DNA of 64,000 nt from the NCBI GenBank assembly GCA_964351365.1, contig CAYGNP010000006.1:1-64000 (forward strand), in the 5' to 3' direction. Positions 8,782-17,492 of the stretch are shown piece by piece. This DNA is from UBA1672 sp964351365 (GTDB lineage Bacteria; Pseudomonadota; Alphaproteobacteria; Micavibrionales; Micavibrionaceae). Positions within the stretch are counted from its first letter, which is position 1, and each line of letters opens with the position of its first letter. The notes beneath the pieces are model-generated. The model was given only the letters and a program-made list of their open reading frames with translations. It did no database searches and was not told the origin of the DNA. A program made the translations under genes and the position numbers.

Positions 8782-10220
8782 TACAGAAATAATGACTCCG
8801 CCGCCAGCATCGCACTTTCAATAAGGAAAGTTGGCTTGAAAATAAACCCAATTACAAAAATCATACACAGCAGCAAGATAATGCGTTTTTCAAGGTTAAT
8901 TTTTTGATCAATCACATCTGCCGCCTCATCAAAAAACATAACCTTAATAATCCTTAGATAATAATAGGCCGCGACAACAGACGCCACAATTCCAAACGTA
9001 GCAAGCACATAAAGCTCTGATTTAATAGCAGCCTCAAAAATAAAGAACTTCCCAAAAAATCCCGCCAAAGGTGGTATACCGCTCATAGAAAACATCAAAA
9101 TAGCCATAATATAAGCCAAAATTGGACGCGTATGCGATAGACCGGCCAAATCATTGATACGTTCAAGTGCCATGCCATCTCGTCGCATACACAAAATCAC
9201 AGCAAAGATACCTGCCGTCATAATAACATAAATCACAAGAAAAATGATTGCCGCCGCAATGCCCTGTGTCCCACCGGCAATTAGGCCAATAAGAATATAG
9301 CCCATATTCCCGATTGAACTATAGGCAAACAGGCGCTTGATATTACTCTGCACTATCGCTGCGAATGAACCAACAACCAAAGAGCATAAACAAACAAAAT
9401 ATAAAATCTGCTCCCATTGCACACTGGCCGCCTCAAAGGGAACAAACAACAGCCGGATTAAAAGCCCCAGAGCCGCGACCTTGGGCACAAGAGCAAAAAA
9501 CGCCGTCACGCTAGTAGGAGCACCTTGATAAACATCAGGCGTCCACATGTGAAACGGTGCAGCCGAAATTTTAAACACAAGCGCGGCTATGACAAAAACC
9601 ATTCCCACTGTAAATCCGGGCGGAATTAAATCCTCCCCGTGTAGAGAGTCATGAATAACTTGAAAATCCAGACTGCCAGAAAAGCCGTAAATCAAAGAAA
9701 TTCCAAACAGCAACATCCCGGAAGACAGCGCTCCAAGGATAAAATATTTCGCCGCGGCCTCCCCTGATTTCAGGGAATTACGATGAAACGCAGCGAGCAC
9801 ATACAGGCTAAGTGATTGCAACTCCAGCGCCATATAAAGGCTCAGAAAATTTGTCGCAGAGACCATCAATAACATACCAATTCCGGCAAAAACCATCAAA
9901 ACCGGATACTCAAATCGCGCAATACGCTCTTGATAAATATACTCAACACACAGGACCAAGGAAAACAGCATACCGATAATAATAATAAGCTGAAAAACGG
10001 CGCCATATGCATCAAAGATCAGCATACCATCCATGATGCTCTGCGACCCCCAATCGGTACGCAAAATCATCAGCGCCGCAATCACAAAACTCAAACACGC
10101 CGACCAGCAGAGAACATCCGTCGTCCGATTACCCTGAAAAACACCAACAAGCAGAAAACCAAGCCCTGTCAAAACCAGGAATATTTCAGGCATTAAAAGC
10201 ATAATGTTCATGTGATCCAT
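8781..10220 (-). CDS. nuoN: NADH-quinone oxidoreductase subunit N
   Basis: An antiporter-like membrane subunit of complex I, one of three proton-pumping modules. The 479-aa protein has about 14 hydrophobic helices with the proton_antipo_M core: PFHMWTPDVYQGAPT near residue 225 and the discontinuous helix-lysine region RLFAYSSIGNMGY near 295. It starts one base into the stop of nuoM and ends one base into birA, so all three are translated from one message. Standard length. Confidence 0.96.
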   Translation of the reverse strand: MDHMNIMLLMPEIFLVLTGLGFLLVGVFQGNRTTDVLCWSACLSFVIAALMILRTDWGSQSIMDGMLIFDAYGAVFQLIIIIGMLFSLVLCVEYIYQERIARFEYPVLMVFAGIGMLLMVSATNFLSLYMALELQSLSLYVLAAFHRNSLKSGEAAAKYFILGALSSGMLLFGISLIYGFSGSLDFQVIHDSLHGEDLIPPGFTVGMVFVIAALVFKISAAPFHMWTPDVYQGAPTSVTAFFALVPKVAALGLLIRLLFVPFEAASVQWEQILYFVCLCSLVVGSFAAIVQSNIKRLFAYSSIGNMGYILIGLIAGGTQGIAAAIIFLVIYVIMTAGIFAVILCMRRDGMALERINDLAGLSHTRPILAYIMAILMFSMSGIPPLAGFFGKFFIFEAAIKSELYVLATFGIVASVVAAYYYLRIIKVMFFDEAADVIDQKINLEKRIILLLCMIFVIGFIFKPTFLIESAMLAAESLFL

Positions 10221-11830
10221 TACTGCTCCTCCTGCCCCGGTTCAGTGGTTTCTGGAATTTCATCAGAAAAATCTGTGGGAACTTCATCAAAGAGGTCCTC
10301 AAGTATTTCAGGATCAAGATCAGGATCAACCGGCTTTTGTAAGTTTTCAAGAACATCAAAAACCGCAACAAGCTGCGCAACCGCAGGCGACGTCGTCTCC
10401 AAAACCTTCGAAGGAAAGACACCAAGATAAAAAACAAGTCCGACAAGCGGCAAAAGAATAAGCTTTTCATTATTATTCAAATCTTTCATCAAGCCCGCAT
10501 CCTGGTTTTCCTGCGGCCCAAACACAACACGGCGATAGAGCATAAGCATATAAGCAGCGCCCAAAACAAGGCCCGTCGTGGCAAAAACAGCGACAACAGT
10601 ATCTGCCTGAAATGCACCCATTAGTGTTAAAAATTCACCCACGAACCCACTCGTCCCTGGTAAACCAACAGAGCCAAGCATGAAAATCATAAACACAGTT
10701 GCATAAGCAGGCATATTTTTAACGATGCCCCCATACCGTCCGATCTCCCGTGTATGCAGCCGGTCATAAACAACACCAACACAAAGAAACAATGCTGCAG
10801 ATATGACACCGTGGCTGATCATTTGAAACACAGCACCCTCAATACCTTGATGCGTAAAGCTAAAAATACCAAGAGTAACAAAACCCATATGCGCAACAGA
10901 TGAGTAAGCAATAAGCTTTTTCATATCCTCCTGCACCAACGCCACCAATGATGTGTAAATAATCGCAATCACACTCAGCCACATTACAAATGGCGCAAAA
11001 TAAACGCTTGCATCAGGCAGAATCGGCAGAGAAAAACGAAGGAAACCATACCCCCCCATTTTCAGCAGGACACCGGCAAGAATAACTGAGCCCGCTGTCG
11101 GCGCTTCCACGTGTGCATCCGGCAACCATGTATGCACAGGCCACATCGGCATCTTCACCGCAAAACTTGCAAAAAAAGCAATCCAAAGCCATTTTTGTAG
11201 CCCCAAACCAACATGATTCTGCATCAACTCTGGAATATCTGTTGTCCCGAGCTGCACATAAAGCGTCAAAAGCGCGAGCAACATAAGAACCGAACCAAGC
11301 AAGGTATAAAGGAAGAACTTATAAGATGCGTAAACACGACGCGGCCCACCCCAGATACCAATAATCAAAAACATCGGGATCAGAACACCTTCAAAGAACA
11401 CATAAAACAAAATCGTATCAAGCGCAGAGAATGTTCCGATCATAAAGCTTTCCAGCACAAGAAACGCGATCATATACTCCTTTACACGAACCTTAATACT
11501 ATCCCAACTCGCGAGAATACAAATCGGTGTTAAAAATGCAGAGAGTAAAACAAAATAAATCGACAAACCATCAACGCCTAGATGGTAAGACATCCCCGCC
11601 CCAGGAAACCATTGTTTCTTCTCAACAAATTGAAAACCCGATTCATTGGGATCATAGGCCTGATACATAAAAAATGCGAAAGCAAATACGAAAATCGAGC
11701 AGAACAAGGCAAGACGTTTGATATTTTGCTCTACAACAGCCTCATCACCCTTTTCACCGCGAATAAAACAAATCATAAACGACACGATCAAGGGCAAAAA
11801 AATCATAATGGATAATACAGGTGGAAACAT
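10220..11830 (-). CDS. nuoM: NADH-quinone oxidoreductase subunit M with acidic C-terminal tail
   Basis: The second antiporter-like subunit of complex I, 536 aa with about 14 helices. Key segments are PMWPVHTWLPDAHVEAPT near residue 230 and KKLIAYSSVAHMGFV near 315, which hold the pumping lysine/histidine residues. Usual NuoM proteins are about 490-510 aa and end shortly after the last helix. Here about 37 extra residues follow, 15 of them Asp or Glu (from LQKPVDPDLDPE to the final PGQEEQ). The tail would extend into the cytoplasm or periplasm depending on topology. Start and stop overlap nuoL and nuoN by 1 bp each. Confidence 0.95.
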   Translation of the reverse strand: MFPPVLSIMIFLPLIVSFMICFIRGEKGDEAVVEQNIKRLALFCSIFVFAFAFFMYQAYDPNESGFQFVEKKQWFPGAGMSYHLGVDGLSIYFVLLSAFLTPICILASWDSIKVRVKEYMIAFLVLESFMIGTFSALDTILFYVFFEGVLIPMFLIIGIWGGPRRVYASYKFFLYTLLGSVLMLLALLTLYVQLGTTDIPELMQNHVGLGLQKWLWIAFFASFAVKMPMWPVHTWLPDAHVEAPTAGSVILAGVLLKMGGYGFLRFSLPILPDASVYFAPFVMWLSVIAIIYTSLVALVQEDMKKLIAYSSVAHMGFVTLGIFSFTHQGIEGAVFQMISHGVISAALFLCVGVVYDRLHTREIGRYGGIVKNMPAYATVFMIFMLGSVGLPGTSGFVGEFLTLMGAFQADTVVAVFATTGLVLGAAYMLMLYRRVVFGPQENQDAGLMKDLNNNEKLILLPLVGLVFYLGVFPSKVLETTSPAVAQLVAVFDVLENLQKPVDPDLDPEILEDLFDEVPTDFSDEIPETTEPGQEEQ

Positions 11831-13911
11831 TACTGCACGCCCCCTAAACCATAGAATGACGGATCAGCCCTGAATACAAACCAGGAGATCAGGCATATTA
11901 ATGCCACAATCATCACAAGTGCATATTGATATACAAACCCGCTCTGAAATCTCGAAAGTCCACCAGCGCTACGCTGTGTAAATCCTGCAACACCATCCGG
12001 CCCCACGCCATCAATAACACTCTTATCACCGCGCCAAAATAAGCGCCCAAGCCATAGGGCAGAACGAACAAACACGCGGTGGTACAATTCATCAAACCAC
12101 CATTTGTTGAAGAATAAGTTATGCAGCGGCTTGAGATGGCGAACAAAAAGCCCCGCCGCGCCAGGCTTCACAATATAAATCAGATAGGCACATAATATGC
12201 CGAGAAAACCAACAACAAGCGGCAGCTTTTTAACCCAGTACGGTACATTGTGCGCCGCTTCAATTGTGTTATTTTCCGGCAATACATACAAAGAGTTATG
12301 CCAGAAATAATCATACGACCAGAGATTAACCATCGGCTTGGACTGAGCATGGTGTTGCACTTCTTCTCCAGAAGCAGGCTCAATATCATTATGATCTGCA
12401 ATTGATGCGTGCTTGTCGTGATGAACACTAGACGAGCCCACAAATCCGCCATAAAACAACCCGCCCGCAAAAATAGCACCAAGCGCAAGTACAACAAGCG
12501 GTGTTAGCATTATAGACGGACTTTCATGAACATGGCTCATAATCTTCTCACTCGCTCGCGGTTTGCCATGGAACGTCATGATAATAAGCCGCCATGAATA
12601 AAACGCCGTCATAAACGCCGCTGCAATCCCCATCCAATAAGCATAACGTCCAAACCAGCTATAATCCGCCCAAGCCGCTTCCAGAACAATATCCTTGGAA
12701 TAATATCCTGCAAAAGGCCAGACCCCTGCCAAAGCAAGAGAACCAATCCACATCATCGCATAGGTGACCGGAATTTTCTTCCATATCCCGCCCATATTGC
12801 GCATATCCTGCTCATCCGACATTGCGTGAATAACTGACCCCGCGCCAAGAAATAAGAGCGCCTTAAAAAACGCATGCGTCATAAGATGAAAAATCGCCGC
12901 GCCATAAGCAGAAACACCAAGCGCAAAAAACATATACCCAAGCTGACTCATTGTGGAATAGGCAATCACACGCTTGATATCAAACTGCGTCATACCAATC
13001 GTCGCAGCAACAAACGCTGTACTTGCGCCAAACACTGTAACAGTCATAAGAGCAACTGGCGCATATTCAAATACAGGCGAAAACCGCGCGACCAGAAACA
13101 CTCCAGCCGTCACCATTGTTGCAGCGTGAATAAGCGCAGAAACAGGTGTTGGCCCCTCCATCGCATCCGGCAACCATGTATGTAAACCCAGCTGTGCCGA
13201 CTTACCAACCGCACCAACAAACAGCAACAAGCACACCACCGTGAGCGCATGCAAATCAAAGCCAAAAAAACCTATCATCACATCCTTATATTGGCTTGCA
13301 CGCTCAAATATTTGATCAAACTCAATCGTGCCAAACACAGCAAACGTAGCCATAATCCCTAGTGCAAGCCCAAAATCACCAACACGATTAACAATAAACG
13401 CTTTCTGCGCTGCCGCATTAGCCGAATGCTTATGATTCCAAAAACCAATCAGCAGGTAAGAGGCTACGCCAACCCCCTCCCAGCCAAAAAACAGCTGCAA
13501 CAAATTATCTGAGGTCACAAGCATCAACATCGCAAACGTAAACAAACTGAGGTACGACATAAACCGCGCCTTGCTGGCATCATGGCTCATATAGCCAACA
13601 GAATAATAATGCACACACGCCGAAACGATGTTCACAACGCACATCATTACAACTGCAAGCTGATCAATCTTAAGCGCCCAATTAGCCTTAAAATCGCCAG
13701 ACGCAACCCATGTCGCAAGCGTAACCTTATATGCGCCATTAACCATCCCATCGGTCAGAATAACGTCAAAAAAGAGCTGAATAGAGGCAAAAGCAGCCAC
13801 AGTAACCGCGCCGCATGTAATAATTTGCACGCCCTTATCACCAAGCTGCTTAGCAAAAAGCGCCGTCACAATAAACGCTACAAAGGGAGAGAATACGGCC
13901 AATAGTTCCAT
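11830..13911 (-). CDS. nuoL: NADH-quinone oxidoreductase subunit L
   Basis: The distal antiporter-like subunit of complex I, 693 aa, with about 16 helices and the long lateral helix at the C-terminus. The core motif LHTWLPDAMEGPTPVSALIH lies near residue 245, and RVIAYSTMSQLGYMF near 320. A histidine/acid-rich loop (SSVHHDKHASIADHNDIE, near 500) separates the core from the C-terminal region, as is common in alphaproteobacteria. It follows nuoK by 6 bp and overlaps nuoM by one base. Confidence 0.96.
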   Translation of the reverse strand: MELLAVFSPFVAFIVTALFAKQLGDKGVQIITCGAVTVAAFASIQLFFDVILTDGMVNGAYKVTLATWVASGDFKANWALKIDQLAVVMMCVVNIVSACVHYYSVGYMSHDASKARFMSYLSLFTFAMLMLVTSDNLLQLFFGWEGVGVASYLLIGFWNHKHSANAAAQKAFIVNRVGDFGLALGIMATFAVFGTIEFDQIFERASQYKDVMIGFFGFDLHALTVVCLLLFVGAVGKSAQLGLHTWLPDAMEGPTPVSALIHAATMVTAGVFLVARFSPVFEYAPVALMTVTVFGASTAFVAATIGMTQFDIKRVIAYSTMSQLGYMFFALGVSAYGAAIFHLMTHAFFKALLFLGAGSVIHAMSDEQDMRNMGGIWKKIPVTYAMMWIGSLALAGVWPFAGYYSKDIVLEAAWADYSWFGRYAYWMGIAAAFMTAFYSWRLIIMTFHGKPRASEKIMSHVHESPSIMLTPLVVLALGAIFAGGLFYGGFVGSSSVHHDKHASIADHNDIEPASGEEVQHHAQSKPMVNLWSYDYFWHNSLYVLPENNTIEAAHNVPYWVKKLPLVVGFLGILCAYLIYIVKPGAAGLFVRHLKPLHNLFFNKWWFDELYHRVFVRSALWLGRLFWRGDKSVIDGVGPDGVAGFTQRSAGGLSRFQSGFVYQYALVMIVALICLISWFVFRADPSFYGLGGVQ

Positions 13912-13917
13912 CTGCGC

Positions 13918-14223
13918 CTACCCCTTCATACCAGAGAGGTCATCAACTGCAATTGAGCCTTTATTGCGGAAAAAAACAACAAGAATAGCAAGCCCAATCG
14001 CAGCCTCAGCCGCAGCAACAGTCAGAATAAACATCACGAAAACCTGCCCTACAAGATCATTCAAATAAGCAGAAAACGTAACAAAATTTATATTCACCGC
14101 CAAAAGCATAAGCTCAATGGACATCAAAATAACAATCACATTCCTTCGGTTTAAAAAAATTCCAAACACCCCAATTGTAAAAAGTGCTCCGGCCAGTATC
14201 AAAAAATGCACCATCCCAATCAT
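13918..14223 (-). CDS. nuoK: NADH-quinone oxidoreductase subunit K
   Basis: A small 101-aa membrane subunit of complex I with three helices. The two conserved membrane glutamates that form part of the proton path are present: one in MSIELMLLAVN (near residue 37) and one in AAAEAAIGLAI (near 72). Length is exactly typical. It starts 2 bp after the nuoJ stop and is followed by nuoL after 6 bp. Confidence 0.96.
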   Translation of the reverse strand: MIGMVHFLILAGALFTIGVFGIFLNRRNVIVILMSIELMLLAVNINFVTFSAYLNDLVGQVFVMFILTVAAAEAAIGLAILVVFFRNKGSIAVDDLSGMKG

Positions 14224-14225
14224 AG

Positions 14226-14840
14226 CTACACCCCTGTCCGTGACGTAACTTTTACAACTTCAAGAACATCAGAGGCCTTGCGCGCCTGCTGCTCGGAGAC
14301 ATTCTGCTTGCGAACACCTGGCCGCGTGCGGTGCGTAAGAACAATTGCACCAACCATAGCAACAAATAAAATTAATCCTGAAACTTGAAATGCAAAAACA
14401 TAATCCGTATACAAAACAAGTCCCAAGGCCTTGGTGTTTTGCAATTCTCCAAAACTATCAATAGGCAAAGCCAAATTGCTCTGCACGCCCTGCGCAAAAT
14501 GCCAATACGAATAAAGTGCAATAAATTCGAATAACAGCACGCCCCCAATAATCAGCCCGATCGGCACGTAATGCAGCGCACCTTTTCGCAAATCAGAAAA
14601 ATTAATATCAAGCATCATGACAACAAATAGGAAAAGTACTGCAACCGCCCCCACGTATACGATCACAAGAATCATTGCGATAAATTCCGCACCCAGCAAG
14701 ATAAAAAGCCCGGCAGAATTAAAAAACGCCAATATCAAAAACAAAACCGAATGCACAGGATTACGCGCAGTGATCACAAACAATGCACTGGCAATAAGAA
14801 TAAACGCAAATAGATAAAAGGCGAACGCCTGAACGACCAT
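14226..14840 (-). CDS. nuoJ: NADH-quinone oxidoreductase subunit J
   Basis: Membrane subunit of complex I, 204 aa with five helices. The conserved helix-3 region GAEFIAMILVIVYVGAVAVL lies near residues 50-69; in complex I structures this helix changes shape during turnover. The ~30-residue hydrophilic tail (from HRTRPGVRKQ) is typical of alphaproteobacterial NuoJ. Unlike the other nuo genes it is preceded by a 109-bp gap after the unknown gene at 14950-15555. An internal promoter there is possible, but I see no convincing one. Confidence 0.95.
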   Translation of the reverse strand: MVVQAFAFYLFAFILIASALFVITARNPVHSVLFLILAFFNSAGLFILLGAEFIAMILVIVYVGAVAVLFLFVVMMLDINFSDLRKGALHYVPIGLIIGGVLLFEFIALYSYWHFAQGVQSNLALPIDSFGELQNTKALGLVLYTDYVFAFQVSGLILFVAMVGAIVLTHRTRPGVRKQNVSEQQARKASDVLEVVKVTSRTGV

Positions 14841-14949
14841 AGATATGTCTCTGTCTTAATTCCTTATTGTATGTAATCTTTTCTAAAGGCATCCGCAAGT
14901 CACCTCTCAAAAAAATATACCTTTTGTATTCAGTTTTAGAAGCCTTAAA

Positions 14950-15555
14950 TTACTGATACGAAATCTCTTCTACATACACAAGCTCACAGGCTCCCTTGCC
15001 CACATCTCCCCGCGTAATAGAGCTATTCCAATGCCAACCACTTCGCTCGCTCACAGCATTTACCAGATACCCCTTGATAGTTACGATATGGCCCCGGCGC
15101 ACCTGCTTCAACGTTTCCGCCACCGCTTCATTCGCAGGAATCATATGCATATTAGCGCTGTTTATTTCAATATCGCGTTTTGCAATAGGTGGTGCATTAT
15201 CATACTTAAAGTAATAAAAACGGTTATTTTGTGAAATATGAATTAAGTTCAGCGGAGCCGGATTAGACATCGGCCCCCACCCAAGCGCAAGATCAACAGG
15301 CGAGAGCTTTGCCTCCTGATCAAAATAATAACGCCTGCTTGACAGCACAACCGCGGTAAAATCAAACTTGTAATTAGATTTAAGATTAAACCCTTCAATC
15401 TGCCAGGTTTTTTCACGCCTTAGCTTTCTTTGAACAGGTACATCAGGAGCATTTTGCCGTGCCTCAAGATGATCAAGTGATCCATAGGTTAAAATACCAT
15501 CCCCGTAAAACCAGAAAACCAGACCAATAAAAGCAATAAAAAGTACCATTCTCAT
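14950..15555 (-). CDS. Membrane-anchored protein of unknown function inside the nuo operon
   Basis: I do not recognise this 201-aa protein. One N-terminal hydrophobic helix (MRMVLFIAFIGLVFWFYGDG) acts as a signal anchor or uncleaved signal. The rest is a basic then mixed soluble domain rich in aromatic residues (FNLKSNYKFDFTAVVLSSRR, LGWGPMSN, GWHWNSSITRGD), with one cysteine near the end. The predicted strand pattern and the tryptophan-rich segments suggest a compact beta domain in the periplasm. It sits 13 bp after nuoI and 109 bp before nuoJ, where the standard operon has no gene. Its place in the transcript makes co-expression with complex I likely; a role in complex I is only inference. 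Confidence 0.75.
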   Translation of the reverse strand: MRMVLFIAFIGLVFWFYGDGILTYGSLDHLEARQNAPDVPVQRKLRREKTWQIEGFNLKSNYKFDFTAVVLSSRRYYFDQEAKLSPVDLALGWGPMSNPAPLNLIHISQNNRFYYFKYDNAPPIAKRDIEINSANMHMIPANEAVAETLKQVRRGHIVTIKGYLVNAVSERSGWHWNSSITRGDVGKGACELVYVEEISYQ

Positions 15556-15568
15556 GGCAATTTCCTAA

Positions 15569-16051
15569 CTAACGGTAAGGCGCATCAGCAACAATATTCA
15601 ACGCAAGCTGAGCTTCCCAACGATCTCCATTATCGAGTAATTTATCTTTATTGTAGTAAAGCTCCTCGCGCGTCTCAGTTGAGAACTCAAAATTTGGCCC
15701 CTCAACAATTGCATCCACGGGACAAGCCTCCTGACACAATCCACAGTAAATACATTTGGTCATGTCAATATCATATTTCGTCGTACGGCGTGATCCATCC
15801 GCCCTCGGTTCAGCCTCAATCGTAATCGCCAGAGCCGGACAAATCGCCTCACAGAGCTTACACGCAATGCAGCGCTCCTCTCCGTTGGGATAACGACGCA
15901 AAGCATGCTCACCCCGGAAGCGAGGAGAAATCGGACCCTTTTCATACGGATAATTAATTGTAACCCTTGGCATAAAAAACATATATTTCAGGGTCAGCAA
16001 AAACCCCTTCACAATTTCTGTCAGAAAAAACGCGCGTGCAATATTATCCAT
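15569..16051 (-). CDS. nuoI: NADH-quinone oxidoreductase subunit I
   Basis: Peripheral-arm subunit carrying clusters N6a and N6b between NuoG and NuoB. Two ferredoxin-type CxxCxxCxxxC motifs are present: CIACKLCEAICP (near residues 60-71) and CIYCGLCQEACP (near 99-110). The start is taken as the ATG at 16049-16051 (MDNIARAFFLTEIVKGF, 160 aa). It has a GAGAG site about 8-10 bp upstream and matches the alphaproteobacterial N-terminus; a longer reading would overlap nuoH. This is the usual family length. Confidence 0.95.
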   Translation of the reverse strand: MDNIARAFFLTEIVKGFLLTLKYMFFMPRVTINYPYEKGPISPRFRGEHALRRYPNGEERCIACKLCEAICPALAITIEAEPRADGSRRTTKYDIDMTKCIYCGLCQEACPVDAIVEGPNFEFSTETREELYYNKDKLLDNGDRWEAQLALNIVADAPYR

Positions 16052-16064
16052 TATATAAACTCTC

Positions 16065-17087
16065 TCATTTCGGCAACGCATCAAAACTCATAAGTATACC
16101 TGCCATAAACACAACCCACACCAGCGTAAACGGCAAGAACACCTTCCATCCAAGGCGCATCAACTGGTCATAGCGGAACCGTGGCAAAGTCGCACGAGCC
16201 CATATGAAGAAGAACAAAACAGCACAGACCTTAAGTGCAAACCAGATAATTCCAGGGACAAACGCAAGCGCTGTAATCCCAAACGGAGGCAACCATCCCC
16301 CAAGGAACAAAATTACAGCCATCGCACTCATCAGGATCATATTCGCATATTCACCTAGGAAAAACAGCGCAAAAGTCATCGCGGAATACTCTACCATAAA
16401 TCCGCCGGTAATCTCTGATTCGCCCTCGGGCAAATCAAACGGCGCGCGATTGGTTTCTGCCAAAATTGAAATCAAAAACACGATGAACATGGGAAACAAC
16501 AACACCTGTATCCAAAATGGCCGCGGCGCCAGAACAATTTCTTGTAAATTCAGTGATCCCACCACTAGCAAAACACAAACAATAATCAGCCCCATAGAGA
16601 CTTCATAGCTCACCATCTGCGAGGCAGAGCGCAATGCGCCCAAAAATGCATAACGAGAATTTGAGGCCCATCCGGCCATAATCACGCCGTAAACCCCCAT
16701 CGATGAAATTGCAAACAAATAAAGAATCCCGACATTCAAATTCGCCAGCACCCATCCCTTATCAAAAGGAATAACCACCCAGGCAATCAGCGAGAGCGCA
16801 AACAGCATCATCGGCGCCAGTAAAAACACCACACGGTGCGCCTGAGAGGGAATTATCGTTTCTTTGGAAAACAGCTTGATACCATCGGCGATCGGCTGCA
16901 GCAAACCAAAAGGCCCCACAGTCATTGGTCCCTGCCGGCGCTGCATCGCGCCCATAACTTTACGCTCAGCATATGTAAGATAAGCAACAGACAAAAGCAC
17001 GCCAACTGTCACAAGCAACGTGTAAAGCACAGTACGGACAATCCAGAAATCCCAAGCCCATAGAAAAAATTCATTCAAAGCATCCAT
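16065..17087 (-). CDS. nuoH: NADH-quinone oxidoreductase subunit H
   Basis: Membrane subunit that joins the quinone site to the pumping modules. The 340-aa protein has eight helices and the conserved quinone-cavity loops YAERKVMGAMQRRQGP (near residue 40) and AETNRAPFDLPEGESEI (near 210). The first loop holds the charged residues that start the proton path. Length is standard. It starts immediately after the MazG-like gene (no gap) and stops 13 bp before nuoI. Confidence 0.97.
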   Translation of the reverse strand: MDALNEFFLWAWDFWIVRTVLYTLLVTVGVLLSVAYLTYAERKVMGAMQRRQGPMTVGPFGLLQPIADGIKLFSKETIIPSQAHRVVFLLAPMMLFALSLIAWVVIPFDKGWVLANLNVGILYLFAISSMGVYGVIMAGWASNSRYAFLGALRSASQMVSYEVSMGLIIVCVLLVVGSLNLQEIVLAPRPFWIQVLLFPMFIVFLISILAETNRAPFDLPEGESEITGGFMVEYSAMTFALFFLGEYANMILMSAMAVILFLGGWLPPFGITALAFVPGIIWFALKVCAVLFFFIWARATLPRFRYDQLMRLGWKVFLPFTLVWVVFMAGILMSFDALPK

Positions 17088-17492
17088 CTACGCTGCATCC
17101 TTTCGCGCATTAATAAACTGCACCAGATCCGGTTTAAAATAATCCGGTCCCTTAAGAATTTTACCGTCCTCTGGACGCACAATTGGCTTGCCATCGGCGC
17201 CAAGCTTGCTCATGTTCGAACGGTGTACCTCATCGAACGCAGCCTCCTTCAATCCGTGCATGCCAAAAGACAAAAACGCTCCGTCCAGCACGTATTGCAA
17301 ATCAATAAGCGCATCCAGCGTCTCAACCAGATCACCCGCCGCCAAAGCCTCACGCAATTCATCCAGCTCTTCAGCCAGCAAATTAATCCGCAGAGCATTG
17401 ACCTTTTCACCCGAAACATCGGCTCTGTCCTTAACTGGTAGTCCATAAGTCTCATGAAATTCACGCACCTGCTCTAATGTTGATCTACTCAT
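17088..17492 (-). CDS. MazG-like nucleotide pyrophosphohydrolase
   Basis: A 134-aa all-alpha NTP pyrophosphohydrolase related to MazG and to phosphoribosyl-ATP pyrophosphohydrolase-like proteins. The metal-binding pattern EExxE...ExxD is visible as EELDE (near residues 36-40) and ETLD (near 57-60). The C-terminal part NMSKLGADGKPIVRPEDGK followed by LKGPDYFKPDL closely resembles the small phage and eukaryotic members of this group. Such enzymes hydrolyse nucleoside triphosphates to monophosphates; the substrate cannot be read from sequence. It overlaps nuoG by 4 bp (ATGA) and abuts nuoH, an unusual location, so it must be expressed with complex I. Confidence 0.85.
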   Translation of the reverse strand: MSRSTLEQVREFHETYGLPVKDRADVSGEKVNALRINLLAEELDELREALAAGDLVETLDALIDLQYVLDGAFLSFGMHGLKEAAFDEVHRSNMSKLGADGKPIVRPEDGKILKGPDYFKPDLVQFINARKDAA

